Shown: piece by piece, positions 27,207 to 36,490 of the stretch
How positions within the stretch are numbered: the first letter of the stretch is position 1
Layout of the letters: every line of letters begins with the position of its first letter
Assembly: GCF_963664415.1 (NCBI RefSeq)
Contig: NZ_OY761445.1
Span: forward strand, 3,188,501 to 3,252,500
Source of the DNA: an uncultured Desulfobacter sp.
GTDB taxonomy: Bacteria; Desulfobacterota; Desulfobacteria; Desulfobacterales; Desulfobacteraceae
Direction of reading: 5' to 3'
DNA length: 64,000 bases
Made by a program: the position numbers and the translations under genes
Notes under the pieces: model-generated
The model's database searches: none
What the model was told of the DNA's origin: nothing
What the model saw: the letters and a program-made list of their open reading frames with translations, nothing else

Positions 27207-28466
27207 TTAACCTTCACAAGGAACAAGTTTCATCCCTAACTCATCAGCCTTTTTTGCCAAATTTTTCAACATCCTTTGTTTGTTAGGTTTGCTCAAGTAT
27301 TCTTCTCCGAGGTCTTTATATCTGTCTCCATTTTTGATGATGTTGTAAATGGCTTTTGCAATTCTATGGGCTATGGCGACAATCGCTTTTTTGGCACCTC
27401 GTCTGGCTTTGAGTTTATAATACTTGGCTTTGTAATATGAACCCTTCGTCTTGATTGCGGCCCAAGCGATCTGGACTAAAATCGTTTTGAATGGATGATT
27501 TCGAACCGCATTCCGGCCACTTTTCCTTTTACCTGCGCTTTCATTATTTCCAGGGCACAATCCGGCCCATGCAACAAAAGCGACCATGCTTTTAAACTCA
27601 TCCAGTGTAACCCCGACTTCTCCAAGAACAGATTGTGCTGACTTCTTATCGATCCCGGGAATTTCATCTAATCTTTCCAGTAAATTTTCATGGTCACGGG
27701 TAAGTATTTCCAATCTGGCATTAATCTGTTCAATCTGTCTTTGAAACATCTCAATGGCCTCCATCATGCCAATCAGTTGGAATCGATGATGATCCTTAAA
27801 ATATCCATGGAGGCTTAGATACAATTCAGGAATTTTCTTTTTAAGACTTCCTTTTGTGCATTCCTGAACTTTCTCCAAGGTCACTTCATCGTTTTTGCAT
27901 AACAAATCAATGAGATTCAAACCGGTAAGCCCGAACAAATCAGAAACGACCGAATCAATTTTAATATTTGCCGTGATAAATAGTTTATGAACACGTCGCT
28001 TATAATCAGCGAGAGATTCTGTATATATCTTTCTCAATCGGCTTAATTCTCGCCATTCACGGACCTGTTCGGGAGGGATAAAACTCCCTTTTACCAACCC
28101 ATGACGAAGCAGTCCGGCAAGCCATTTACTGTCACAAATGTCTGTTTTCCTGCCGGGAACATTTTTAATATGCCTGGCATTAACCAAAACGACCTCCATC
28201 GTAGCTTCGATGGTGTTATAAACCGGATGCCAATATACCCCGGTACTTTCCATTGCCACTACAGGACAGCTATTTTTAATCAACCACGTTTTCATTTTTT
28301 GCAAATCTTGAGTAAATGATGAAAACTCTCGAATCTCATGCTGTTCTTTCCCATTAGCATCAACAGTGATTAAACAGGCCGAAATTTTGTCTTTGTGAAC
28401 ATCCAAACCACAACAAATTGGGTGAACGATTTGGATTAATGTGCTATTTTTTGATCTCTTGGTCAT
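27207..28466 (-). CDS. IS110-family DEDD recombinase
   Basis: The protein has 419 residues from the ATG at 28466, which follows TAAGGAGATAGCC; a longer frame to 28520 lacks a site. The N-terminal DEDD domain has GLDVHKDKISACLI, AMESTGVYWHPV and KTDICDSKWLAGLLRHGLV. The C-terminal Transposase_20 domain has DEIPGIDKKSAQSVLGEVGV and VAWAGLCPGNNESAGKRKSG with the expected serine. It appears intact and catalyses RNA-guided site-specific insertion in this family. Confidence 0.95.
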   Translation of the reverse strand: MTKRSKNSTLIQIVHPICCGLDVHKDKISACLITVDANGKEQHEIREFSSFTQDLQKMKTWLIKNSCPVVAMESTGVYWHPVYNTIEATMEVVLVNARHIKNVPGRKTDICDSKWLAGLLRHGLVKGSFIPPEQVREWRELSRLRKIYTESLADYKRRVHKLFITANIKIDSVVSDLFGLTGLNLIDLLCKNDEVTLEKVQECTKGSLKKKIPELYLSLHGYFKDHHRFQLIGMMEAIEMFQRQIEQINARLEILTRDHENLLERLDEIPGIDKKSAQSVLGEVGVTLDEFKSMVAFVAWAGLCPGNNESAGKRKSGRNAVRNHPFKTILVQIAWAAIKTKGSYYKAKYYKLKARRGAKKAIVAIAHRIAKAIYNIIKNGDRYKDLGEEYLSKPNKQRMLKNLAKKADELGMKLVPCEG

Positions 28467-28574
28467 GGCTATCTCCTTATATTTTTCTTGGTCGAAAAAA
28501 AATTTGATAGCTATGACCATTTTTCAAAATTTGCAAGTGTTTCATGCTTCGTTGTGTCCGCTAGGACATGGGGG

Positions 28575-28630
28575 TTAATAAAAAAATTGCGGATGGTAAA
28601 ACGCATAAAGAAATATATAGAATTTTTTAG
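28575..28630 (+). pseudogene. Remnant 3' end of a second copy of the RHS-associated membrane gene
   Basis: The frame encodes NKKIADGKTHKEIYRIF and stops at 28630, nearly identical to the last 17 residues of the gene ending at 12870. The bases just before the IS110 element (26815-26832) match the preceding coding sequence. The rest of the gene is missing, replaced by the copy B element. Confidence 0.8.
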
Positions 28631-28715
28631 GATAACCCTTGCTGTCAGTCTTGCGTTATATCTATAACTCCCCGGGCATAAGCTGAGCCCCGTGTATAAC
28701 AGCAACAACATCAAT

Positions 28716-28949
28716 CTAATCCAGCTTGATCCGGTATATAATCCGGTACGGCTTCTCGATCACCTCCCGGATATCCTCGGCATCGTACTCCGGCACCTTC
28801 CTGCCGGAGTACGCATGCTCTGCAATCTGCTCGGAGCGCCGGGTGATCCGGTCAATCATCCGCCTGGCGTAGGTGGATGAGTTGAGCGCGATATATTCAT
28901 AGATATGGGCCAGGTGATCAACGGCGTTTTCGGTCCAGTGAACTCTCAT
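28716..28949 (-). CDS. ParE-type toxin
   Basis: This 77-residue protein has the ParE/RelE-like fold pattern: MRVHWTENAVDHLAHIYEYI, then ARRMIDRITRRSEQI and a C-terminal EVIEKPYRIIYRIKLD. Several ParE members target DNA gyrase, but sequence alone does not decide the target. The start overlaps the antitoxin stop (ATGA). It is the last gene of a cassette with the same order and spacing as 2963-3826. Confidence 0.85.
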   Translation of the reverse strand: MRVHWTENAVDHLAHIYEYIALNSSTYARRMIDRITRRSEQIAEHAYSGRKVPEYDAEDIREVIEKPYRIIYRIKLD

Positions 28950-29131
28950 TTTAGCCCGAACTTCTTGCGAACATCTTTTACATCCATGCTGCGGCCCTCG
29001 TCGCTGTCCTTGATGCCTGCCTCAATGGCCTGGCGAACGTAAATCTGCTGCATCAAATCGTCCCAGGTGGCCTGGTCCGAAAGCTGGTTCAATATCTTAT
29101 AGGCTTCTTGTTTTATCCCTTCGGTCTGCAT
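28946..29131 (-). CDS. Antitoxin partner of the ParE-type toxin
   Basis: 61 residues, starting MQTEGIKQEAYKILNQLSDQ and ending KDVRKKFGLK. The middle segment (TWDDLMQQIYVRQAIEAGIK) resembles the common addiction-module antitoxins found with ParE. It overlaps the toxin by 4 nt and starts 19 bp after the XRE gene. Like the first cassette's antitoxin it begins MQT. Confidence 0.8.
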   Translation of the reverse strand: MQTEGIKQEAYKILNQLSDQATWDDLMQQIYVRQAIEAGIKDSDEGRSMDVKDVRKKFGLK

Positions 29132-29150
29132 GGCTTTTATCCTTTCAAAT

Positions 29151-29525
29151 TTAAGTTGCGTCCATCGACATGACGCCGGCCATTTTGTTCTTCATGATCA
29201 TGGCATCCAATATTTTAAGGACGGCATCCTGTTCTTCAACGTCAAAATGCTCGATTTCCTTGAACCGCTTGATAAACTTGCTGTTGTGCAGCTCCTCCAT
29301 ATCGGCCTTTCTGCCCTTTACAAGGTAATCCAGGGTTGTATCAAAGATGTTGGACAATTGTATGAGTTTTTCGATGGGCGGGGTGTGCATACCAGACTCA
29401 TATTTATTGAGTTGAGAAATACCGATATCAAGCATACCGGCCGGTTCCTTCTGGGTCAGCCGCCTCTGCTTGCGTAAGGCTTTAAGTTTATCACCAAGGG
29501 CTTTTCTCATATCTTCATCCTTCAT
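29151..29525 (-). CDS. XRE-family HTH regulator of the second TA cassette
   Basis: The protein has about 124 residues with an HTH_3 domain (KLKALRKQRRLTQKEPAGML, then ISQLNKYESG) and an acidic helical tail (RFKEIEHFDVEEQDAVLKIL). The start at 29525 is chosen for the AGGAGATAAAG site; the frame runs on to 29594. It shares domain layout, length and 19-bp spacing with the XRE protein at 3455-3826, and the DNA upstream of both genes shares TTTTTCTTGACAA. The likely role is operon autoregulation. Confidence 0.85.
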   Translation of the reverse strand: MKDEDMRKALGDKLKALRKQRRLTQKEPAGMLDIGISQLNKYESGMHTPPIEKLIQLSNIFDTTLDYLVKGRKADMEELHNSKFIKRFKEIEHFDVEEQDAVLKILDAMIMKNKMAGVMSMDAT

Positions 29526-29857
29526 TGTGACTTTATCTCCTGTGCTGTTGTTTTGCAGCCAGTATAACACATGGTGTGTGTACGAATATAACATGATCGT
29601 AAAACGAATTTAAATTTTTCTTGACAAGTTTTTTAGTAGGGAGAGTTAAGAAAAAAGGCCATCCCAAAATTATATTTATATTGTAACTTCAATATGTTGT
29701 GCATGGGTAAATACCCCGTGAATAGATACGCAGTTATCATCCTGCCTGGTTGATTTTTCCCATTAAAAAAGCTACCTTCAATCGTGAACAATGAATTTTT
29801 TAATTAATCTCTAATAAAAATCTTTTACCTTTGAATTCAAAATAAACAGGAAAAAAA

Positions 29858-30829
29858 ATGGAAACGCGAATGCCGTTTCATTTAAACAGCCACGGGCAGC
29901 CCCGGTCTATCAACACCCGGACTCAACCCACAACAAAACATAAAAGTAACTTAGTAAATTATCGGTGCTTTCATATAAAGAAAGCTGACAGATCTATTAT
30001 CTTCTGCATATTGGTCATAGGAGTGATTTTCCTTGCCCAGGGATGCGGGATGAAATCCAACATGATGACCTCTTTGTCCAGAAGTATCCTGAACAATAAT
30101 GACATGGCCATGGTGGAATCCGGTGCGCCTGCCTACCTGATCATGGTTGACGGCCTCATTGACCAGGATCCTGATTCCCCGGATATGCTCTGTTCAGGTG
30201 CCCGGCTGTATACCGCCTATTCAGATGTCTTTGTCACGGACAAGGAGAGAAAAAGAAAACTGTCAGACAAAGCCATGAATTATGCCCTGAAAAGTGTCTG
30301 CCTTACCCAAAGCAATGCCTGTGAGTTAAAGCAGCAACCCTTTGATCAATTCAGCGCCGTTATAAGCGCCATGGAAAAAGACGAACTGCCGTTTCTGTTT
30401 ACTCTGGGAAATGCCTGGGCTTCCTGGATTATGGCCCATAAGGATGACTTCAATGCCCTGGCCGACATTGCCAGAATCGAGACCATCATGAATCGGGTCA
30501 TAGAACTGGATGACACTTACAAGGACGGCGCCGCCTATTTGTATCTGGGCACCCTATCTACCTTTCTGCCCCCGGCCTTAGGCGGAAAGCCCGAACAGGG
30601 AAAGCAGTATTTTGAAAAAGCCATTTCCATGTCAAGGGGCAAAAATCTGATGGCAAAAGTCATGTATGCAAACTTGTACGCCAAAATGATGTTTGACAGA
30701 AAGCTTTTCGATCACCTGCTTAAAGAAGTAATAGAGACAGACCCGAACATAGACGGCTATACCCTGGTCAACACCTATGCCCAGCAGCAGGCAAAAAAGC
30801 TTATGGATGAGGCTGACGACTATTTTTAA
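29858..30829 (+). CDS. TRAP transporter TatT-family TPR lipoprotein
   Basis: This 323-residue protein is a probable lipoprotein: a hydrophobic segment (IIFCILVIGVIFLAQGC) ends in a lipobox cysteine at about residue 63. The mature part is helical with TPR-like units, including AAYLYLGTLSTFLPPALGGK, typical of the T component of TRAP transporters. In Treponema such proteins form oligomers that bind the substrate-binding protein. The 45 residues before the signal segment are unusually long, so the true start may be downstream at a non-ATG codon. It is the first gene of a four-gene operon, 20 bp before dctP. Confidence 0.9.
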   Translation: METRMPFHLNSHGQPRSINTRTQPTTKHKSNLVNYRCFHIKKADRSIIFCILVIGVIFLAQGCGMKSNMMTSLSRSILNNNDMAMVESGAPAYLIMVDGLIDQDPDSPDMLCSGARLYTAYSDVFVTDKERKRKLSDKAMNYALKSVCLTQSNACELKQQPFDQFSAVISAMEKDELPFLFTLGNAWASWIMAHKDDFNALADIARIETIMNRVIELDDTYKDGAAYLYLGTLSTFLPPALGGKPEQGKQYFEKAISMSRGKNLMAKVMYANLYAKMMFDRKLFDHLLKEVIETDPNIDGYTLVNTYAQQQAKKLMDEADDYF

Positions 30830-30849
30830 CTCCAAAGAGACATTCAATC

Positions 30850-31857
30850 ATGTTTAAAAAATCTTTTGTGCAAGTATTTGTTTGTATTCTGATGATCACG
30901 GTTTTTTGTGGTTCAGCACAATCCGTAACCATAAAAATTGCCACCATTTCACCGGAAGGCTCCTCGTGGATGGAACAAATGCGCAAAGGAGCCAACCAGG
31001 TCGCCAAGGCCACGGATAATCGTGTAAAATTCAAATTCTATCCCGGCGGGGTCATGGGAAATGACAAGGCCGTATTACGCAAAATACGTATCAGACAACT
31101 CCAGGGCGGCGCGCTCATGGCAGGCAGCCTTTCCGGGTTGTTTTCGGGCAATCAGATCTATTCCCAGCCCATGAAATTCAGATCTCAAGAAGAGGTGGAT
31201 TATGTGCGACAACATATGGATGACTACATCATCAAAGGCTTTGATGATGCCGGATTTGTCTGCTTTACCCTCATAGGCGGCGGATTTGCTTATATCATGT
31301 CCAAATCGCCCATTGCATCAGTGGAGGATCTTAAAGACCGCAAAATATGGGTGCCGGATAATGATAAATCCACTGTGGATTCCGTGAGCAGTTTCGGGGT
31401 TTCCCCCATTGCCCTGCCCCTGGCGGATGTACGCACGGGGCTGCAGTCCGGGCTCATTGACACCGTGGGCACCTCCCCGGTCGGCGCTGTTGTGCTCCAG
31501 TGGCACACGGAAATAAAGTATATTACCAATATTCCATTGCTCTATATCTATGCCGTTTTTGCCATAGATAAAAAGGCATTTAACAAAATCTCACCGGATG
31601 ACCAGAAAATCGTTTCTGACATGATGACCCAGGCACTTCAAGAGTTAGACCGCATAAACCGGCAGGACAATATCAAAGCCATTGAAGCCTTAAAAAAACA
31701 GGGAATTAAATTTATCACCCCGTCCCAGAATCAGATGAATGAGTGGATGGCAACCGCAGCCAAAGCATCCCAAGAAATGATCGATGCCGAAGATCTACCT
31801 AAAGAACCGGCAGACAAGGTTACTGCGTTGCTTGAGCAGTACCGGAAAAACCAATAG
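30850..31857 (+). CDS. dctP: TRAP transporter periplasmic substrate-binding protein DctP
   Basis: The 335-residue protein has a signal peptide (VFVCILMITVFCGSAQS) and a DctP fold: TIKIATISPEGSSWMEQMRK, then YPGGVMGNDKAVLRKIR and a C-terminal hinge region with SGLIDTVGTSPVGAVVLQW. It delivers a small organic acid or related ligand; the substrate cannot be told from sequence. It lies between the TatT and DctQ genes. Confidence 0.92.
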   Translation: MFKKSFVQVFVCILMITVFCGSAQSVTIKIATISPEGSSWMEQMRKGANQVAKATDNRVKFKFYPGGVMGNDKAVLRKIRIRQLQGGALMAGSLSGLFSGNQIYSQPMKFRSQEEVDYVRQHMDDYIIKGFDDAGFVCFTLIGGGFAYIMSKSPIASVEDLKDRKIWVPDNDKSTVDSVSSFGVSPIALPLADVRTGLQSGLIDTVGTSPVGAVVLQWHTEIKYITNIPLLYIYAVFAIDKKAFNKISPDDQKIVSDMMTQALQELDRINRQDNIKAIEALKKQGIKFITPSQNQMNEWMATAAKASQEMIDAEDLPKEPADKVTALLEQYRKNQ

Positions 31858-31877
31858 AGAATCGGTAAATATCTGAT

Positions 31878-32372
31878 ATGTCCCGTGTGATTCTGTTTCT
31901 CCATAAAATTGAAGATGCGCTTCTGGTAAGCCTACTCTTGCTCATGATTGGTCTTGCCGTGTTCCAGATCGTTTTAAGAAACGGTTTTGATGCGGGTATA
32001 GTCTGGGCTGACCCCCTGATCCGTGTACTGGTACTCTGGCTTGGGCTTATCGGCGCCATGGTGGCATCGAGAACCGATAATCACATCAGCATTGATATTA
32101 TATCCAAATATCTGCCCCCGGGCCTTAAACGCTTTACAGGGCTTTTGGTCTACCTGTTTACAGCAGTTGTCTGTGCGCTGATGACCTGGCACAGCGCAAG
32201 GTTTGTCGTCATGGAAAAGGCCGACGGTATGTCTGCCTTTTTTGCGGTACCCGTATGGCTCTGTGAACTTGTAATTCCCTTTGCGTTCGGCATCATCACC
32301 ATCAGATATGCACTGTTTTTCCTGGAGAATCTGATCAGAATAGTCAACCACAGATCCTTGAAGCATTCATGA
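31878..32372 (+). CDS. dctQ: TRAP transporter small membrane subunit DctQ
   Basis: This 164-residue protein has four hydrophobic segments, including LVSLLLLMIGLAVFQIVLR and RFTGLLVYLFTAVVCALMTW. It carries the DctQ family motif with WADPLIRVLVLWLGLIGAM. It pairs with DctM in the inner membrane and starts 20 bp after dctP. Confidence 0.92.
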   Translation: MSRVILFLHKIEDALLVSLLLLMIGLAVFQIVLRNGFDAGIVWADPLIRVLVLWLGLIGAMVASRTDNHISIDIISKYLPPGLKRFTGLLVYLFTAVVCALMTWHSARFVVMEKADGMSAFFAVPVWLCELVIPFAFGIITIRYALFFLENLIRIVNHRSLKHS

Positions 32373-32373
32373 C

Positions 32374-33654
32374 ATGACATTTACAATTATAGGCCTGTTA
32401 ATTGTTTTTGCCCTGATGGGCGCACCTTTGTTCACCGTGATCATTGCTGCCGCCATGTACGGATTTTACCTGTCTGAAATTGATCTGTCGGTCATGGCCA
32501 TTGAGTTATACCGAATTGCCGATACCCCGATCCTGCTTGCCCTTCCGTTGTTCACCTTTTCCGGGTATATCCTTGGGGAAAGCAACACATCCCAGCGGCT
32601 TGTGACCTTGACCCAGGCCTTTCTGGGATGGATGCCCGGCGGTCTTGCCATCGTCTCTTTTGTGGTGTGCGCTTTGTTCACGGCATTTACCGGGGCGTCC
32701 GGGGTGACCATTGTGGCCATGGGGGCGCTGTTGTACCCGGCCCTGACCCAGGCCGGATATACAGACCGGTTCAGCCTGGGGCTGGTGACGACCTCGGGCA
32801 GTCTCGGACTGCTGCTGCCACCCTCTTTACCCCTGATCCTCTATGGCATCATTGCCCAGCAGATGAGCGGCGGCGAACAGGTCTCCATTGAAAATCTGTT
32901 CATGGCCGGTTTATTCCCGGCACTGCTGATGATTGTGATGTTATCGACCTGGAGCATCTGGGCCAATCGGGGAAATCAGGTGCCGCTAACCCGGTTTTCA
33001 GTTAAAAACTGCCTTTTGGCACTTAAAGCGGCCGGGTGGGAATTACCCCTGCCCCTGTTTGTATTTTTGGGAATCTATTCGGGATATTTTGCCGTCTCCG
33101 AGGCTGCGGCGGTAACGGCCATGTATGTGCTGGTGGTGGAAGTTTTGATCTACCGGGAAATACCATTAAAAAAACTGCCCGGCATCATCCGGGAGTCCAT
33201 GGTTATGGTGGGGGGTATCCTACTCATTTTAGGGGTATCATTGGCCCTGACCAATTATCTCATCGATGCCGAAGCACCCATGAAATTATTCAAATTCTGT
33301 GAAACCTTTGTATCCAGCAAACTGGTCTTTCTCATCCTGCTCAATATTTTCCTGCTGATTCTGGGCGCGATGCTGGACATTTTTTCGGCCATCATCATTA
33401 TGGTTCCGCTCATGCTGCCAGTGGCCCTGGAATACGGTATACATCCGGTCCATTTAGGGATTATCTTTCTGGCAAATATGCAGATCGGATACTTCACTCC
33501 GCCTGTGGGCATGAATCTATTCATCGCAGGTTACCGCTTCAACAAACCCATTGATGAAATTTACCGGGCCACAATCCCGTTCATGCTGGTGTTGCTGCTG
33601 TCGGTACTCATCATCACCTATTGGCCCCAGTTAAGCCTTTTTCTAATTTCATAA
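32374..33654 (+). CDS. dctM: TRAP transporter large membrane subunit DctM
   Basis: The 426-residue polytopic membrane protein matches DctM length and motifs: LFTFSGYILGESNTSQRLV, TAFTGASGVTIVAMGALLYP, LLLPPSLPLILYGIIA and a C-terminal NMQIGYFTPPVGMNLFIAGY. It is the sodium-coupled transport channel of the system. It starts almost directly after dctQ and closes the operon. Confidence 0.95.
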   Translation: MTFTIIGLLIVFALMGAPLFTVIIAAAMYGFYLSEIDLSVMAIELYRIADTPILLALPLFTFSGYILGESNTSQRLVTLTQAFLGWMPGGLAIVSFVVCALFTAFTGASGVTIVAMGALLYPALTQAGYTDRFSLGLVTTSGSLGLLLPPSLPLILYGIIAQQMSGGEQVSIENLFMAGLFPALLMIVMLSTWSIWANRGNQVPLTRFSVKNCLLALKAAGWELPLPLFVFLGIYSGYFAVSEAAAVTAMYVLVVEVLIYREIPLKKLPGIIRESMVMVGGILLILGVSLALTNYLIDAEAPMKLFKFCETFVSSKLVFLILLNIFLLILGAMLDIFSAIIIMVPLMLPVALEYGIHPVHLGIIFLANMQIGYFTPPVGMNLFIAGYRFNKPIDEIYRATIPFMLVLLLSVLIITYWPQLSLFLIS

Positions 33655-33997
33655 CACTGCTATTTCGTAATTGACACGGGTGGAATGGTCAACCGGATCG
33701 TTATATTTTCTTTGGACAATATCAAAGGATATTCAAATTGACAAAGCAACTCGGCGTGGTATAGGGTGATTTTATTATAAAAAGCAATCAGGGCAGCGGA
33801 GTAATGAAAATTATGATTATGAAAAGCCCTACAATTTTTCAATACAGGAACAGCCTTGTTAAGAGCCTGGCCATCCCTTATTTTCATGATATTACCCTTC
33901 GGTTCCCTGCCCACCAAACCGGCTCCTCAAAAAAAAACTGCCAATTTGAAGCAAGCCTTTTTCTATCCAACGCCTTAAAAAAATCAAAAAAACGTTG
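33655..33997. other. Intergenic region without a supported gene
   Basis: This 343-bp region is AT-rich in its second half. Short frames on both strands have no ribosome site or recognisable product. I see no clear terminator after dctM. Confidence 0.4.
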
Positions 33998-36018
33998 ATG
34001 ATTAAATCATGCCGCCCCAAAAAAACTAAAGTGTTGTTCTCAGCTATATTTGTTTGTCTTTTCTTTTGTTGGATAATTTTATAGCTTTACAGCACTGCAC
34101 TTGCTCAGGATGCATCACTTAAATACGTGCTTATTCTCCATTCCTACCACAAAGGCCACAGCTGGAATGACAAAATATCCCAAGGCATTGAATCGGTGCT
34201 TAACCAAAGGGGGCAAAACACAGAACTTTTTTTTGAATTCATGGATACCAAAAGGAATTATGACGATCACTACCTTGAAAATCTGACACAATTATTGACT
34301 CATAAATATAGGGACAAAACCATTGATGTTGTTATCTCGTCTGATGATCATGCATTTAATTTTCTTATCGATCATTCTGCCACCCTTTTTCCGGGAATAC
34401 CCATAGCGCTCTGCGGGGTTAACAATTTTAACAAATCATCAATTCCCCCAGACAAACAGTATACAGACGTCATTGAGTCACCGGATCTGAAAAAAACGAT
34501 TGAGCTTGCAATGCAGTTGCATCCAAAAACAAAAAAATATTCGGGATGCTGGGAATCTTTGACGATATCACCAAGCAAAAAGAGATGGAAAAGGCCCTGG
34601 GAAAAAAATTATCACCCTGACCCGACCCCTTGATAATCCTGATGGAATTGAATTTGAAGATCTGTTTGATCTTAAAGAAACCCAAAAAATCCAGGATGAA
34701 TTTGCCAAGGCCATGGGCGTTGCGTCTCTTATTACCCGGCCGGACGGAACCCCCATCACAGCACCGAGTAATTTTTGCAGATTTTGCTCAATGATTCGCT
34801 GCACCCCAACAGGGTTGTCCAACTGCATCGCCTCTGACGAATCCCAGGGGCGGCCGATCAAAGGCGGACCGAACATCAGCTGCTGCCTGAGCGCCGGAAT
34901 ACTGGGCGGCGTCGTTGCTGTTGAAATCCGGGGGCGGCATCTGGGCAGTTGGGGGATTGGCCAGGTACGGGACGAAAACACACCAGAAAAACAGATTAAA
35001 AAAATTGTGAAGGCATCGAAACAATCTTCAGACCTGACCCGGCAGCTTCTTGGTTTCGCAAGAAAACAGGCCATTGCGCCAAAAATCCTTGATCTGAACC
35101 AAGTGGTGGGTGACCTCACTAAGATGCTTCGCCGATTGATCGGAGAATCTATTGATCTGGAATGGAGACCGTTGGCCGATCTTTGGCCTATCAAAGCTGA
35201 CACGGGACAAATCACTCAAATATTGACCAATCTGTGTGCCAATGCCCATGATGGAATTCAAGACGTGGGAAAAATCATCATTGAAACAGCCAATACGACC
35301 CTGGATAAAAATTACTGCATAACCCATGAAACCGGCATCCCCGGTGATTACACCTGCATTTGTGTCAGTGATACCGGATGTGGAATGACCAAAGAAACAA
35401 TGGATAATATTTTTGAACCATTTTTCACAACAAAAGCCGAAGGCAAAGGCACGGGCTTGGGGGCTTGGGGGCTTGGGGGCTTGGGACCGTATACGGTATT
35501 GTCCAGCAGAACAAGGGCGCAATTGAAGTCGACAGCGAATTAGACATTGGATCGACATTTAAAATTTACCTTCCCCGCCACATGCCCCGCCAGGAGACAA
35601 AACGAAAAACAGACTGTGAAAAAAATAAATTTTTAGGCAACGAAACAATCCTTGTGGTTGAAAACGACCCCGGGGTGCTTAAAATTGCTTTAACGATTCT
35701 TAAAGCACTGGGGTATTGTGTCCTCGTCGCAAACAATCCCCATGAAGCCATTACCGTTTGCAAAGACTACACAAATGCCATTGACCTTCTCTTAACCGAT
35801 GTGGTCATGCAGACATGAGCGGACCGGAACTGGCCCAAGCGCTTATAAAACCGCGGCCCGACCTCAAAGTGTTGTTTATGTCCGGCTACTCTAAAGACAT
35901 GATCAGGCACCACGGCATACATGATGAGATTACCCAATTCATTGGCAAGCCTTTTTCTGCTCAAACCCTTGGTGAAGAAATTCGAAAAATTCTTGATGGT
36001 AAGAATGCAGAAAGATAA
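33998..36018 (+). pseudogene. Decayed PocR-type hybrid sensor kinase
   Basis: Fragments of one gene are visible in order: a signal peptide (FSAIFVCLFFCWIIL) ending at an in-frame TAG at 34082; an ABC substrate-binding-like sensor (YVLILHSYHKGHSWNDKISQ); a PAS/PAC end (MLGIFDDITKQKEMEKAL); a PocR domain (IEFEDLFDLKETQKIQDEFA to GSWGIGQVRDE); then SSDLTRQLLGFARKQAIAPK and an HATPase domain (NLCANAHDGIQD, FEPFFTTKAEGKGTGLG); and a receiver domain (ILVVENDPGVLKI). Lesions are the TAG, apparent internal deletions near 34,535 and 35,000 (the H-box is missing), an octanucleotide repeat at 35454-35485 that shifts frame, and a one-base loss near 35,812 (VVMQT then MSGPEL). It is not functional as it stands. 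Confidence 0.85.
35454..35485. repeat. Four tandem copies of GGCTTGGG in the kinase ATP-binding G2 box
   Basis: The four perfect 8-bp units follow KGTG in the HATPase domain. With four units the frame is lost; with three (or six) it reads GTGLGAWGLGTVYGIVQQ and continues into the receiver domain. This is a phase-variation-type simple repeat in a gene that carries other lesions. Confidence 0.9.
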
Positions 36019-36033
36019 CCGTTGCGTGTCAGG

Positions 36034-36420
36034 TCAGGCATCCAATTTTCGAACAAACGCTTTGAATTTCATAAAATTTTTATGGTTCATGGCATGCTCC
36101 ATGCGGCACGCGGTTTGTTCTGCAACATTTTCATCAAGCTCCACATGTTTAAATAAAAAATGCTTGAACACATTATGACGTGTTGTAATCTCTTTTGCGA
36201 TTTTATCTCCTTTGGGGGTCAAGGTGATATAGCCGTACGGTTCATAATTGATCAGTTTTCGGTCAGCCAGTTTTTTAAGTGTACCGGTCACGGAGCCGCA
36301 TTTAATATTCAGTCTTTCGGCAATATCTTTTGACCGGGCAACCGTATTCATAATCTGAAGTTCCAGTATGACTTCAAGATAGTCTTCAAGGCTTTCGGAA
36401 AGGGTGTGTTCGCTGTTCAT
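36034..36420 (-). CDS. DtxR/MntR-family metal-dependent regulator
   Basis: The protein has about 128 residues from the ATG at 36420 (TGGAGATTATATCC before it; the frame extends to 36456). The N-terminal winged helix (SLEDYLEVILELQIMNTVAR, then KCGSVTGTLKKLADRKLINY) is followed by a dimerisation/metal domain with HNVFKHFLFKHVELDENVAE, ACRMEHAMNH. These His, Glu and Cys residues match DtxR metal ligands. It probably senses Fe(II) or Mn(II); the feo genes 14 kb away are plausible targets but unproven. There is no SH3-like third domain. Confidence 0.9.
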   Translation of the reverse strand: MNSEHTLSESLEDYLEVILELQIMNTVARSKDIAERLNIKCGSVTGTLKKLADRKLINYEPYGYITLTPKGDKIAKEITTRHNVFKHFLFKHVELDENVAEQTACRMEHAMNHKNFMKFKAFVRKLDA

Positions 36421-36490
36421 GGATATAATCTCCAATATTGAAGTGCTATCAAGCAACCGGATTATTCCGGTTGCTTGATAGGTTTTATAA

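Larger units (their letters stand above)
26836..28570 (-). mobile_element. IS110-family element
   Basis: The borders are approximate. They are set by comparing the flanks with the intact membrane gene: 26815-26832 (TTTGTATTTATATTTTT) and 28575-28630 are contiguous in the homologous gene at 12800-12870. The element has no clear inverted repeats, as expected for IS110. It has about 370 bp of noncoding DNA downstream of the recombinase and about 100 bp upstream. Confidence 0.8.

Noticed and set aside
26880..27239. 120-codon ORF downstream of the IS110 recombinase
   Set aside because: It overlaps the recombinase 3' end on the other strand, has no ribosome site or recognisable domain, and lies in the noncoding end of the element.
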